From the NCBI GenBank assembly GCA_021733705.1, contig JAIPKF010000058.1, forward strand, positions 1 through 8,499: DNA of 8,499 nucleotides, written 5' to 3'. Shown in pieces: positions 1 through 6,239 of this stretch; position 1 is the first letter of the stretch; each line of letters begins with the position of its first letter. A model generated the notes under the pieces. That model made no database searches. It was not told the DNA's origin and saw only the letters and a list, made by a program, of their open reading frames with translations. This DNA comes from Chthoniobacterales bacterium (GTDB taxonomy: Bacteria; Verrucomicrobiota; Verrucomicrobiia; Chthoniobacterales; UBA6821). The translations under genes were made by a program, and so were the position numbers.

Positions 1-50
1 ATTTAAATACTGACAAGTGCTGATTGAAATAGGTTGTCTTGATTGCCATT

Positions 51-82
51 CTCTTCATCACGATCAGCATCAGATATCGGGA
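51..82 (+). repeat. Partial, degenerate copy of the dispersed intergenic repeat (direct orientation)
   Basis: Bases 51-81 align with 231-262 and with 3827-3858. The best-kept part is the block acgatcag followed by a diverged version of tatgaaatatc and then ggg. Only the right-hand end of the repeat unit is recognisable; nothing convincing matches further left. It ends where the large palindromic element begins (84), so two repeat ends meet here. Seen by eye alignment only. Confidence 0.5.
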
Positions 83-95
83 ATAGCCCGGATAT
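74..95. repeat. Short stem-loop at the junction of two repeat copies
   Basis: The arm atatcggg (74-81) pairs with cccggatat (87-95), with one bulged base and a 5-base loop. It forms because the end of one repeat copy meets the inverted start of the next. It lies about 170-190 bases beyond the dnaE stop on the transcribed strand. No T-run follows, so it is not a clear intrinsic terminator. Confidence 0.5.
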
Positions 96-265
96 TTCAC
101 ACCAATCTACTACGGAAGCCGGGAAGCCAGATGGATGCTGCGTTAGACTCACATTTTGATTTGGACAGTATGTACACATACAGCCCTACATCAAAATGCT
201 CGCCTGCCTTGCCCCATCAGCCTTCACGGCCTCCTCGTTACGATCAGTATGAAATATGCGGGCTA
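84..265. repeat. 182-bp near-palindromic element with 16-bp terminal inverted repeats (MITE/REP-like)
   Basis: The ends are tagcccggatatttca (84-99) and tgaaatatgcgggcta (250-265), reverse complements at 15 of 16 positions. The symmetry continues inward around about base 174-175: 118-134 pairs with 214-230 with four mismatches, cattttgat (152-160) pairs perfectly with atcaaaatg (190-198), and gtatgt (168-173) pairs perfectly with acatac (176-181) across a 2-base centre. The whole element could fold into one long imperfect hairpin as RNA, or a cruciform as DNA. It encodes no credible protein. The last three bases on the minus strand form the dnaE stop codon TAG. I see no obvious target-site duplication. 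Terminal inverted repeats, small size, lack of coding capacity and related copies nearby suggest a non-autonomous mobile element or REP-like repeat; this is inference. Confidence 0.75.
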
Positions 266-3200
266 GATAGAGAGAAATGAATGAAGTGCTTTTCTCAAAG
301 AACGTTCTTCGTCGACGCAGAAATTAGTTCCAGTTTTTAATGCCACACAGGATCCGTCAGAATGCACGATTTCTAAAATTAAAGAGCGGGGACCTTGGTG
401 TTTTTGAAGGATTTTTTTAATAGTAGTAAGATTTTCTACGGTTAATTTATTTCGATTCAGTTTTATTTTAAGGGGTTTGCTGGAACGAAGAGGTTTGAGT
501 GCTTTGAAGTCCGAGCCAATAGCTCTTACCATTCCATCACGAGGGATAATTTTTAAGAGGCACGATACTGCAGTTCCTGGCTTTAAGAGTTGTTCGTGTT
601 CTGTGAAAGCTTCATTCCAAACGGTCAATTCAATGTTTCCACTATAATCTTCCAAGAGAATGATTGCGAAGGGCTTTCCTTCTTTCTTTGTGAATTTTTT
701 TTCTACTGTTGAGATAAGTCCTGCAACTTTCTCTTTGATTGGTTCTGTTACTTCTTGAAGGTCTAAGAGTGGTGTGAATTTTTCTTTTTCTAATGTGCCT
801 TCATAATCTTCGAGAGGATGGCCAGTGACGTAAAATCCAAGAAGCTCTTTTTCGTAGGAGAGTTGAATAGCTCTAGGCCACGGTATTACCTGGTTCGTGG
901 AGTGAGAGCTATTTTCTCTTTGTGAGGGATTAAAAGATTCTAAGCTTTCGAAAAGTGAAACTTGTCCTGAGGCCCGATCTCGTTGGATGGAGACAGCTGC
1001 AGCAATAGCAGGCTCAATAGCTTCAAAAAGTTCAGCTCGATGACGGCCGTCAAAATCAAAAGCACCAGCTTTTACTAAACTCTCAAGAATTTTTTTATTC
1101 ACACTACGTGTATCAAGACGTGAGGAAAAATCTTCAAGTGATTTGAAGGGACCTCTTGCTTCACGTTCTGCAATAGCTAAAGCCATGGCAGCAGCACCTA
1201 CATTTTTGACCGCAGCAAGACCAAATCTGATGCCACGTTCTCTTCCCTCTTCTTCAGGCAAAAAAGTAAGCCCGCTTTTATTGATATTAGGGGGAAGAAT
1301 TGCAATTTCCATGCGAGCACAGTCGGCCACAAAAGTGGTAATCTTTTCAGTATTGTTGACTGCGTTACTGAGTAATCCAGCCATGAACTCAATGGTGTGA
1401 TTTGCCTTGAGATATGCTGTCTGATAAGAAATAAGCGCATAGGCAGCACTGTGACTTTTGTTAAAACCGTATTCTGCAAATTTTTCTAAAAAGTCAAAAA
1501 TGGCATTTGCCTGTTTCTCCGGAATATTATTTAGTTTTTTACATCCTTCAACAAAGGTAACCCGTTCCTGGGCCATCTTCTCCTTGTCCTTTTTACCCAT
1601 AGCACGACGTAGAAGATCCGCTTGGCCGAGGGTATACCCTGCAAGAATGTTAGCTGCTTGTTGAACCTGCTCTTGGTAAACAATGATACCGTAAGTTTCG
1701 GAACAAATTGTTTCTAAAAGGGGATGCGCATAGCTGATTTTTTTAGCACCTTTTTTTCGTTCAATATATTCATCAATGAACTGCATTGGGCCTGGACGAT
1801 AAAGAGCAATCAAGGCAATGAGGTCTTCAAAACGATCTATTTGAAGACGCTTAGCAACACTGGTCATTCCACCTGATTCAAGCTGGAAGACTCCAACAGA
1901 TTCACCACGATTGAGAAGCGCATAGGTTTCTAAATCATCAATAGGAATATTTTCCAAAGTAAACAGTGGATTTTTTTGATGAATAAGCTTAACAGCATCA
2001 CTCATCACGGTGAGTGTTGTGAGCCCTAAGAAATCCATTTTAAGCAGCCCGAGGTCGGTGAGGGGAGCCATGGAATATTGGCTTACAATACCTCCATCAT
2101 TACCTCGAGTGAGGGGTATGTAGACAGAGAGATCGCGATCGGCAATAACTATTCCAGCCGCATGAACACCGCTATTACGAGTGATCCCTTCTAATACAGT
2201 CGCATAGTTCCAGAGCTGGCTAGTAGCCTGTTCTTGTTCCACTGCTTTTTTTAAATCCGCATTTTTATCAATGGCTCCTGGTTCATGTTTCCCTTTTTTA
2301 TCAACACCATTGAGGGTGATGTTAAGCTCGTTAGGAATCATTTTTGCAACACGATCTGCATCACTATAACTCCAACCTAAAACGCGTCCGACATCACGAA
2401 CAACGCTCTTAGCTCCCATGGTACCAAAAGTGATAATTTGTGAAACAGCACGCTCTCCGTATTTATTGCGGACATAATCGATAACTTCACCACGACGGTT
2501 TTGACAAAAATCAATGTCAATATCGGGAGGGCTAATACGATCAGGGTTAAGGAATCGTTCGAAAATCAATCCGTATTGTAGTGGGTCGAGATCTGTAATA
2601 CCCAGAACGTAGGCAACGAGTGATCCCGCAGCGGAACCACGTCCAGGACCAACGGGAATACCATGTGTTTTTGCATAATGAATAAAATCCCAAACAATGA
2701 GAAAATAACTCACAAAGCCCGTTTTTTCCAGAATGGTGAGTTCATAGTCGAGTCGTTTACGAAGCTCCCTGTCCGACTGTGCACGTTCTCCATAACGTCG
2801 CTGCATCCCCTCCTCAGAAAGCTCACGCAGAAAGCCTTCTCGGGTTTTTCCTTCAGGTGGTTTATAATCAGGATACTTGGAGTGACCAAATTCAATGGCA
2901 AGATTACAACGCTCTGCAATCTTGATGGTGTTGCTAATTGCTTCAGGACAATCGGCAAAGAGTGAGGCCATCTCTTCAGCTGATTTAAAGTAGAGCTCTG
3001 GAACATAGTGCATTCTTTTTTCGTCAGCAACCATTGCTCCAGTTCCAATACAAATCATGACATCGTGAGCTTCATGATGCGAACGCTCGAGAAAATGGAC
3101 ATCATTGGTCGCTACGAGTCCTAATTCAAATTTCTTGGCAAGCTCAATAAGTAGCGGTCGATTGTGGCGCTGTGCTTCTATCCCATGATCACTCAATTCA

Positions 3201-3730
3201 ATGAAGAAATTTTCTTTTCCAAAAATAGTACGATATTCTTGAGTGAGGGTTGATGCTTTTTCGAAATCTCCACCAGTTAAAGCAACATTAATTTCTCCTT
3301 TCAAGCATCCACTCAGCGCGATAAGGCCCTCTGCATGCTCTGCAAGGAGTTTTTTATCGACGCGCGGTTTATAGTAAAACCCTTCTAGATGTGCTGCTGT
3401 GCTCAGCTTAATAAGATTGTGATATCCAATGTTGTTCATGGCTAAGAGAGTCAAATGATAGGCGCTCTCCTTTCCATGATTGTTGCTCTTTTTTTCATAC
3501 ATCGATCCTGGAGCTACATAGATTTCGCACCCAATGAGTGGCTTGATTCCACCTGCAGTGGCTTTTTGATAAAACTCAATAGCTCCAAAAAGGTTTCCGT
3601 GATCTGTGAGTGCCACGGCAGGCATCTTTAATTCACGAGCCTTAGCGATAAGATCATCAATACGAATCGCTCCATCAAGCATGGAATACTCACTGTGAAG
3701 ATGTAGGTGAACGAAGGGGAGTGTGGACAT
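263..3730 (-). CDS. dnaE: DNA polymerase III subunit alpha
   Basis: Replicative polymerase catalytic subunit, 1155 residues, the usual length for DnaE (E. coli about 1160). Visible in order: an N-terminal PHP domain (about 5-215) opening with HLHLHSEYS; the polymerase core with the loop GPGRGSAAGS (361-370), catalytic Asp403 and Asp405 in PPDIDIDF and the third Asp566 in KMDFLGL; a fingers/helix-hairpin-helix region including GFNKSHSAAYALISYQ (755-770); a clamp-binding motif QVSLFE (923-928); and an OB-fold (about 1000-1070). The PHP domain keeps all nine metal-ligand positions (His10, His12, Asp19, His44, Glu69, His92, Cys142, Asp210, His212), as in lineages where PHP is a possible proofreading nuclease. 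The start is ATG at 3730, giving the canonical N-terminus; no Shine-Dalgarno is visible. A TAGAAT at 3738-3743 (minus) could be a -10 box only 7 bases before the ATG, but has no good -35. The stop codon lies inside the palindromic element. No frameshift or intein is present. Confidence 0.98.
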   Translation of the reverse strand: MSTLPFVHLHLHSEYSMLDGAIRIDDLIAKARELKMPAVALTDHGNLFGAIEFYQKATAGGIKPLIGCEIYVAPGSMYEKKSNNHGKESAYHLTLLAMNNIGYHNLIKLSTAAHLEGFYYKPRVDKKLLAEHAEGLIALSGCLKGEINVALTGGDFEKASTLTQEYRTIFGKENFFIELSDHGIEAQRHNRPLLIELAKKFELGLVATNDVHFLERSHHEAHDVMICIGTGAMVADEKRMHYVPELYFKSAEEMASLFADCPEAISNTIKIAERCNLAIEFGHSKYPDYKPPEGKTREGFLRELSEEGMQRRYGERAQSDRELRKRLDYELTILEKTGFVSYFLIVWDFIHYAKTHGIPVGPGRGSAAGSLVAYVLGITDLDPLQYGLIFERFLNPDRISPPDIDIDFCQNRRGEVIDYVRNKYGERAVSQIITFGTMGAKSVVRDVGRVLGWSYSDADRVAKMIPNELNITLNGVDKKGKHEPGAIDKNADLKKAVEQEQATSQLWNYATVLEGITRNSGVHAAGIVIADRDLSVYIPLTRGNDGGIVSQYSMAPLTDLGLLKMDFLGLTTLTVMSDAVKLIHQKNPLFTLENIPIDDLETYALLNRGESVGVFQLESGGMTSVAKRLQIDRFEDLIALIALYRPGPMQFIDEYIERKKGAKKISYAHPLLETICSETYGIIVYQEQVQQAANILAGYTLGQADLLRRAMGKKDKEKMAQERVTFVEGCKKLNNIPEKQANAIFDFLEKFAEYGFNKSHSAAYALISYQTAYLKANHTIEFMAGLLSNAVNNTEKITTFVADCARMEIAILPPNINKSGLTFLPEEEGRERGIRFGLAAVKNVGAAAMALAIAEREARGPFKSLEDFSSRLDTRSVNKKILESLVKAGAFDFDGRHRAELFEAIEPAIAAAVSIQRDRASGQVSLFESLESFNPSQRENSSHSTNQVIPWPRAIQLSYEKELLGFYVTGHPLEDYEGTLEKEKFTPLLDLQEVTEPIKEKVAGLISTVEKKFTKKEGKPFAIILLEDYSGNIELTVWNEAFTEHEQLLKPGTAVSCLLKIIPRDGMVRAIGSDFKALKPLRSSKPLKIKLNRNKLTVENLTTIKKILQKHQGPRSLILEIVHSDGSCVALKTGTNFCVDEERSLRKALHSFLSI

Positions 3731-3783
3731 TACAACGATTCTACAGTCATGAGAGACCAGGGTACAGGCAGAAGATTTTTTGG

Positions 3784-3825
3784 ATAAAATATCCGGGCTA
3801 ACGCAGCATCTATCTGGCTTCCCGG
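3784..3825 (-). terminator. Possible terminator stem-loop after coaX, formed by the repeat
   Basis: On the minus strand, downstream of coaX, ccggg (3825-3821) can pair with cccgg (3797-3793). AA/TT and GC/GC could extend the stem inward around a bulge, and atattttat follows directly. This resembles a weak intrinsic terminator supplied by the repeat copy. The loop is long and the T-run is interrupted, so the call is tentative. If it does not terminate, coaX would read through into dnaE. Confidence 0.3.
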
Positions 3826-3862
3826 CCTCCTCGTTACGATCAGTATGAAATATCTGGGCTAG
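3784..3862 (+). repeat. Second, rearranged copy of the dispersed intergenic repeat
   Basis: This copy sits in the 180-bp gap between coaX and dnaE, about 48 bases beyond the coaX stop. Bases 3818-3862 match 222-266 at 42 of 45 positions. Bases 3798-3826 match the reverse complement of 118-146 at 28 of 29. The unit therefore joins the left-half sequence of the 84-265 element to its right-half end. The terminal 16-mer appears twice in direct orientation, at 3784-3799 (taaaatatccgggcta) and 3846-3861 (tgaaatatctgggcta), 62 bases apart, rather than as an inverted pair. It has no coding capacity. Confidence 0.75.
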
Positions 3863-3910
3863 CTTCTGATATTGCCGACAATCGTAGCAAGAGCAGCAAT
3901 TATGGAAATG

Positions 3911-4714
3911 TTATCTTGTATTACGGCATCCAATTTCCCGCAACCCTTCTAGAGTTAAGGCAGTATTGACATGGTCAAAGAGTTGAGTCCCTTGAGCAAC
4001 AAGTTTTGCATCTGCACCAGTAGCAATAACCTGCGGTTTTTTATTTTTAAAATTTCCTTTTGTTATCCGTGTTACAGCTTCTTGAACCAGACCACGTGCT
4101 CCTAAAAGTAATCCTGAATGAATAGCAGTGAGGGTGCTTTTTCCAACAGCACGACGAATAGGTGCTGGGAGTGTTGCTGGAAGGAGTGCTGTACGTTGAT
4201 GCAAAGAATCAGCTCCTGTCTTGAGTCCTGGAGCAATAATTCCACCTAAGTAGGCACCTTTAGAATTAATAACATCAAAACTAATGGCTGTTCCAAAATC
4301 GACGACAATAGCTGGAGATCCATAAAGAATATTTGCTGCAATCACATTGGCAAGACGGTCTGCACCTATAGAAGCAGGATCTGGGTAGCATATGGTAATA
4401 CCAAGTTGGCTCGTTGCATCAATGGAGAGGAACGGAATGCATTGAGATTTAAAAAAAGAGGCTAGAATGCGTGTGGCTTTAGGAACAACAGAGGAAGCGA
4501 TGACTCGCTCTATTTTCCAATCATGGAGTGTTTCAATGAGTACTGAGTTAGATAATGATTGGGTTGGGATTCGGCGAATCGAAAGCAATCGCTTTGAAGT
4601 AGAGAGAGCTAATTTTAAAAAGGAATTACTAGCATCTATGAGAAGCCAATGTTCACGATGATGAGGAGACTTATAACTCTCCTTTTTATTAGGAAGTCTT
4701 TTTTTATCACTCAC
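3911..4714 (-). CDS. coaX: Type III pantothenate kinase
   Basis: Phosphorylates pantothenate with ATP, the first committed step of coenzyme A synthesis, in the cytoplasm; the type III enzyme belongs to the ASKHA (acetate and sugar kinase/Hsc70/actin) fold. At 267 residues the length is usual. Family blocks seen: ASSVVP (73-78), IGADRLAN (116-123, with the probable catalytic Asp119), VVDFGTAISFDV (137-148), YLGGIIAPGL (155-164), the TALLP stretch (175-179), TGADAK (232-237) and LTLEGLREIG (253-262). The first phosphate-binding motif, normally DxGNT, reads DASNS (27-31), so the glycine is Ser29 and the threonine Ser31. A Lys-rich tail of about 20 residues precedes the fold. The start is GTG at 4714, the only usable in-frame start codon before the first motif; no clear Shine-Dalgarno. 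It begins 6 bp after the stop of the upstream small membrane gene, which suggests one transcript. Activity is likely but the altered motif leaves some doubt. Confidence 0.9.
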   Translation of the reverse strand: MSDKKRLPNKKESYKSPHHREHWLLIDASNSFLKLALSTSKRLLSIRRIPTQSLSNSVLIETLHDWKIERVIASSVVPKATRILASFFKSQCIPFLSIDATSQLGITICYPDPASIGADRLANVIAANILYGSPAIVVDFGTAISFDVINSKGAYLGGIIAPGLKTGADSLHQRTALLPATLPAPIRRAVGKSTLTAIHSGLLLGARGLVQEAVTRITKGNFKNKKPQVIATGADAKLVAQGTQLFDHVNTALTLEGLREIGCRNTR

Positions 4715-4720
4715 AAGATA

Positions 4721-5146
4721 TCAATGCTCGTCTTGAGGTGAGGAATATTTCCTATTTTTTTTGCGAGCCCCATATTCTAAAAGAGCTTCCTGTGCTATGG
4801 GAAGTAGTAAACGGGCCACTGAAACGAGTCCCAACTGTAATGTTTTATCTTTAAGTAGGGAGGTTGCAACCAGAGCAGACTGAGAAAAAAAAGAGGATTT
4901 CTTTTTGTTTTCTAAAGAGGGATTAAGCTGGAGCTCTTGTGATGTGGTAGGAGTTGATTTTTTCAAGAACCAAGGAAGTGCGACTCCTGCAAAAAAAAGG
5001 GAACTAATCCAGGTCCATGGTTTTTTCTGAATCGACTGATCGAGTCGTTTGGTAACATTTAAAGAATCACTCAAAGAATTGTATTCACGGGCAATGTGCG
5101 ATCTGTTCTGTTGGAGTTTATATTGAAAATCAGAAATTGTTTGCAT
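4721..5146 (-). CDS. Small membrane-associated protein, YqjK-like by position
   Basis: I do not recognise this protein by sequence. From the ATG at 5146 it has 141 residues: an N-terminal polar, probably helical segment (about 1-40, MQTISDFQYKLQQNRS and on), one hydrophobic segment WTWISSLFFAGVALPWFL (about 44-61), a Ser/Lys/Asn-rich linker, and an amphipathic C-terminal stretch rich in Leu/Ala before a charged tail ending DEH. The coil-then-membrane plan and the position after a YqjE-like gene resemble enterobacterial YqjK; the link is positional and weak in sequence. The start is uncertain: the frame is open to GTG 5224 (167 residues, 95-bp overlap with the upstream gene) and has another ATG at 5182. 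I chose 5146 because it leaves a 17-bp overlap, compatible with translational coupling, and removes a proline-rich stretch. None of these starts has a Shine-Dalgarno. Confidence 0.65.
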   Translation of the reverse strand: MQTISDFQYKLQQNRSHIAREYNSLSDSLNVTKRLDQSIQKKPWTWISSLFFAGVALPWFLKKSTPTTSQELQLNPSLENKKKSSFFSQSALVATSLLKDKTLQLGLVSVARLLLPIAQEALLEYGARKKNRKYSSPQDEH

Positions 5147-5561
5147 TGCTGGAGGAGGTAGAGGCAAGGGCTTCGAGATCATGTTGAATTTCAAGAGTGG
5201 TTTTTTCGAAGGGTAAGCCCCCACTGCATTGTTGCCGAAGGAGAGTGATTAGAATAAGAGCAACTACAAAATGGATGAATGTGATGATTCCTAAAACAGT
5301 GCCCCAACTCCAATGAAATTGAGTAACGGCAATAGTACTCATCGTCGCTAAGAGACCCAAATAGGTAATAAATAAAATAGCAATCGTTGCTATTAAAAGC
5401 ACTACTGAGTAAATGGTTTTTTTTAAAAGCTCTTGTGCTTCGAGGGAAGCTAATGAAAATAGTGCTAGTAGATGCTCTGAAACGGCACTAATAAGTCCAA
5501 AAAAGCGATCAGGAATACTCGGGTTTGATAGCACTGTTCGAGTAGAAGTGAAAGGAATCAT
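5130..5561 (-). CDS. Phage holin superfamily / YqjE-like membrane protein
   Basis: A 143-residue protein with an N-terminal amphipathic region (about 18-48, PDRFFGLISAVSEHLLALF and on), two strongly hydrophobic segments (about 50-75 and 87-109) and a cytoplasmic-type tail with FEKTTLEIQHDLEAL (118-132). That tail resembles the conserved F..T..E...D...L ending of YqjE proteins (Phage_holin_3_6 family, PF07332). Despite the family name, such chromosomal proteins are not known lysis holins; YqjE is an inner-membrane protein of unclear function. The gene lies downstream of a YqjD-like gene and overlaps the next small gene, as in the yqjD-yqjE-yqjK cluster. The start is ATG at 5561, with no Shine-Dalgarno. 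A possible promoter lies at 5591-5618. Family assignment is from pattern recognition, not a profile search. Confidence 0.82.
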   Translation of the reverse strand: MIPFTSTRTVLSNPSIPDRFFGLISAVSEHLLALFSLASLEAQELLKKTIYSVVLLIATIAILFITYLGLLATMSTIAVTQFHWSWGTVLGIITFIHFVVALILITLLRQQCSGGLPFEKTTLEIQHDLEALASTSSSNANNF

Positions 5562-5590
5562 GTTTAGGTTAATTCAATGTAGATGAAACA

Positions 5591-5618
5591 AGAATAAGGA
5601 GTATTGATCATCTGGCAA
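5591..5618 (-). promoter_or_regulatory. Possible sigma-70-type promoter for the YqjE-like gene
   Basis: On the minus strand, TTGCCA (5618-5613, five of six to consensus) is followed after 16 bases by TATTCT (5596-5591, four of six). It lies about 30 bases before the ATG at 5561, in the AT-rich 218-bp gap between the yqjD-like and yqjE-like genes. Consensus matching in AT-rich DNA is weak evidence. Confidence 0.35.
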
Positions 5619-5632
5619 TAATTACTGACTTT

Positions 5633-5651
5633 AATTTCCTGAAAATTATAA
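5633..5651 (+). repeat. Right-pointing arm of an 18-19 bp inverted repeat flanking the yqjD-like gene
   Basis: The sequence aatttcctgaaaattataa is identical to the reverse complement of 6241-6258 apart from one extra A. It contains the dyad ATTTC-ct-GAAAT in slightly extended form, next to TTATAA. It sits 72-90 bases before the start of the yqjE-like gene. It could be an operator shared by two promoters, or one end of a small inserted segment. Confidence 0.5.
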
Positions 5652-5779
5652 AACCAAAAACTAGAAATCAGAGAAAGCACGCTTTCCACAGCAGCCATTA
5701 CCTTAAATTCTCTTGACCTTAGTGCGATCGAATATTTTCGAGATAGCTCAAAGTAGAGTGATTTTCTAATAGCTCTAAA

Positions 5780-6151
5780 CTATTTTCTGTTGAGTATAAT
5801 TCCAAGGAGAAGCCCTAGACCAAAAGCAACACCAAGAGCTTTCAGAGGCTTTTCTCGAACATGTTCGCTAAGTTCTAATTCTAATTCTGTTGCTCTCTCA
5901 CACCATTTGTTGGTGACCTCTGATGTTTGATCTGCAAGAGAGGAGTAGGTAGCGCATGCAGCATGTTTAATGTCACGAGCTGCAGCAGTAAGCTCACTCT
6001 TACTTTCATGGTATGCTGATTGAGCTACAAAACGTGCAGAATCAGCAATTTCACGGGCAGCAGCAGCAGTTGTCTCAAGAGCTTTTTTTGCATGTGCTTG
6101 ACTGCTTTCTAATTTTTCCGAGGGATGATGAATGGGTTCTTTTTGGCTCAT
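5780..6151 (-). CDS. DUF883 / YqjD-ElaB-like membrane-anchored protein
   Basis: A small, mostly helical, Ala-rich protein ending in one glycine-patterned membrane segment. From ATG 6151 it has 123 residues. Residues about 15-85 are rich in Ala, Glu and Ser, as expected of a long amphipathic helix. The C-terminus carries VREKPLKALGVAFGLGLLLG (98-117), then IILNRK, very like the HEKP...G.GLVLGLLLARR ending of E. coli ElaB/YqjD/YgaM. E. coli YqjD is tail-anchored in the inner membrane and was reported to bind ribosomes in stationary phase; the same role here is inference. The frame is open to a GTG at 6184 (134 residues) with AAAGG only 2 bases before it, too close for a good ribosome site; I preferred the ATG. 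It is the first gene of the yqjD-E-K-like set. The gene is bracketed by the inverted repeat at 5633-5651 and 6241-6258. Confidence 0.88.
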   Translation of the reverse strand: MSQKEPIHHPSEKLESSQAHAKKALETTAAAAREIADSARFVAQSAYHESKSELTAAARDIKHAACATYSSLADQTSEVTNKWCERATELELELSEHVREKPLKALGVAFGLGLLLGIILNRK

Positions 6152-6206
6152 AGGTAGGCTTGTTGAAGTGAAAATTGATGGCACTACCTTTACAAAGATC
6201 GATTAC

Positions 6207-6227
6207 AAAAGCAAGTAACGACTTGCT
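6207..6227 (-). terminator. Stem-loop with short T-run after the methyltransferase gene
   Basis: On the minus strand, AGCAAGT (6227-6221) and ACTTGCT (6216-6210) form a perfect 7-bp stem with a 4-base loop; the run of four T (6210-6207) begins with the last stem base. It lies about 30-50 bases beyond the methyltransferase stop and may end the mntH-methyltransferase transcript. The stem has only three G-C pairs and the T-run is short. If the TATAAT at 6240-6245 is a real -10 box, the same hairpin would instead sit at the very start of the yqjD-like leader. Confidence 0.45.
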
Positions 6228-6239
6228 GGATGATGAGTC

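Noticed and set aside
17..280. 87-residue plus-strand open frame in the region after dnaE
   Set aside because: It runs through the repeat copies and overlaps the dnaE end; the His/Pro/Ser-rich product shows no domain, and the repeat structure explains the sequence.
1143..3048. Several 68-112 residue open frames on both strands inside dnaE
   Set aside because: They are alternative frames of a complete, well-conserved dnaE, with no family features of their own.
3784..3862. Possible start of a CRISPR array (direct 16-mers 62 bases apart)
   Set aside because: Only two direct occurrences exist, the intervening sequence also recurs at 84-265, and there are no cas genes. This is a dispersed repeat.
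4675..4690. AAGGAG on the minus strand near the coaX N-terminus as evidence for a later start
   Set aside because: No ATG, GTG or TTG in the coaX frame follows before the first conserved motif, so the GTG at 4714 stands.
5130..5561. Phage holin as a sign of a prophage
   Set aside because: The protein fits the chromosomal YqjE type next to a YqjD-like gene; no endolysin, integrase or other phage gene is present.
5673..5686. gaaagc-ac-gctttc inverted repeat between the yqjD-like and yqjE-like genes
   Set aside because: A short dyad with no second copy and no clean T-run; not enough to call an operator or terminator.
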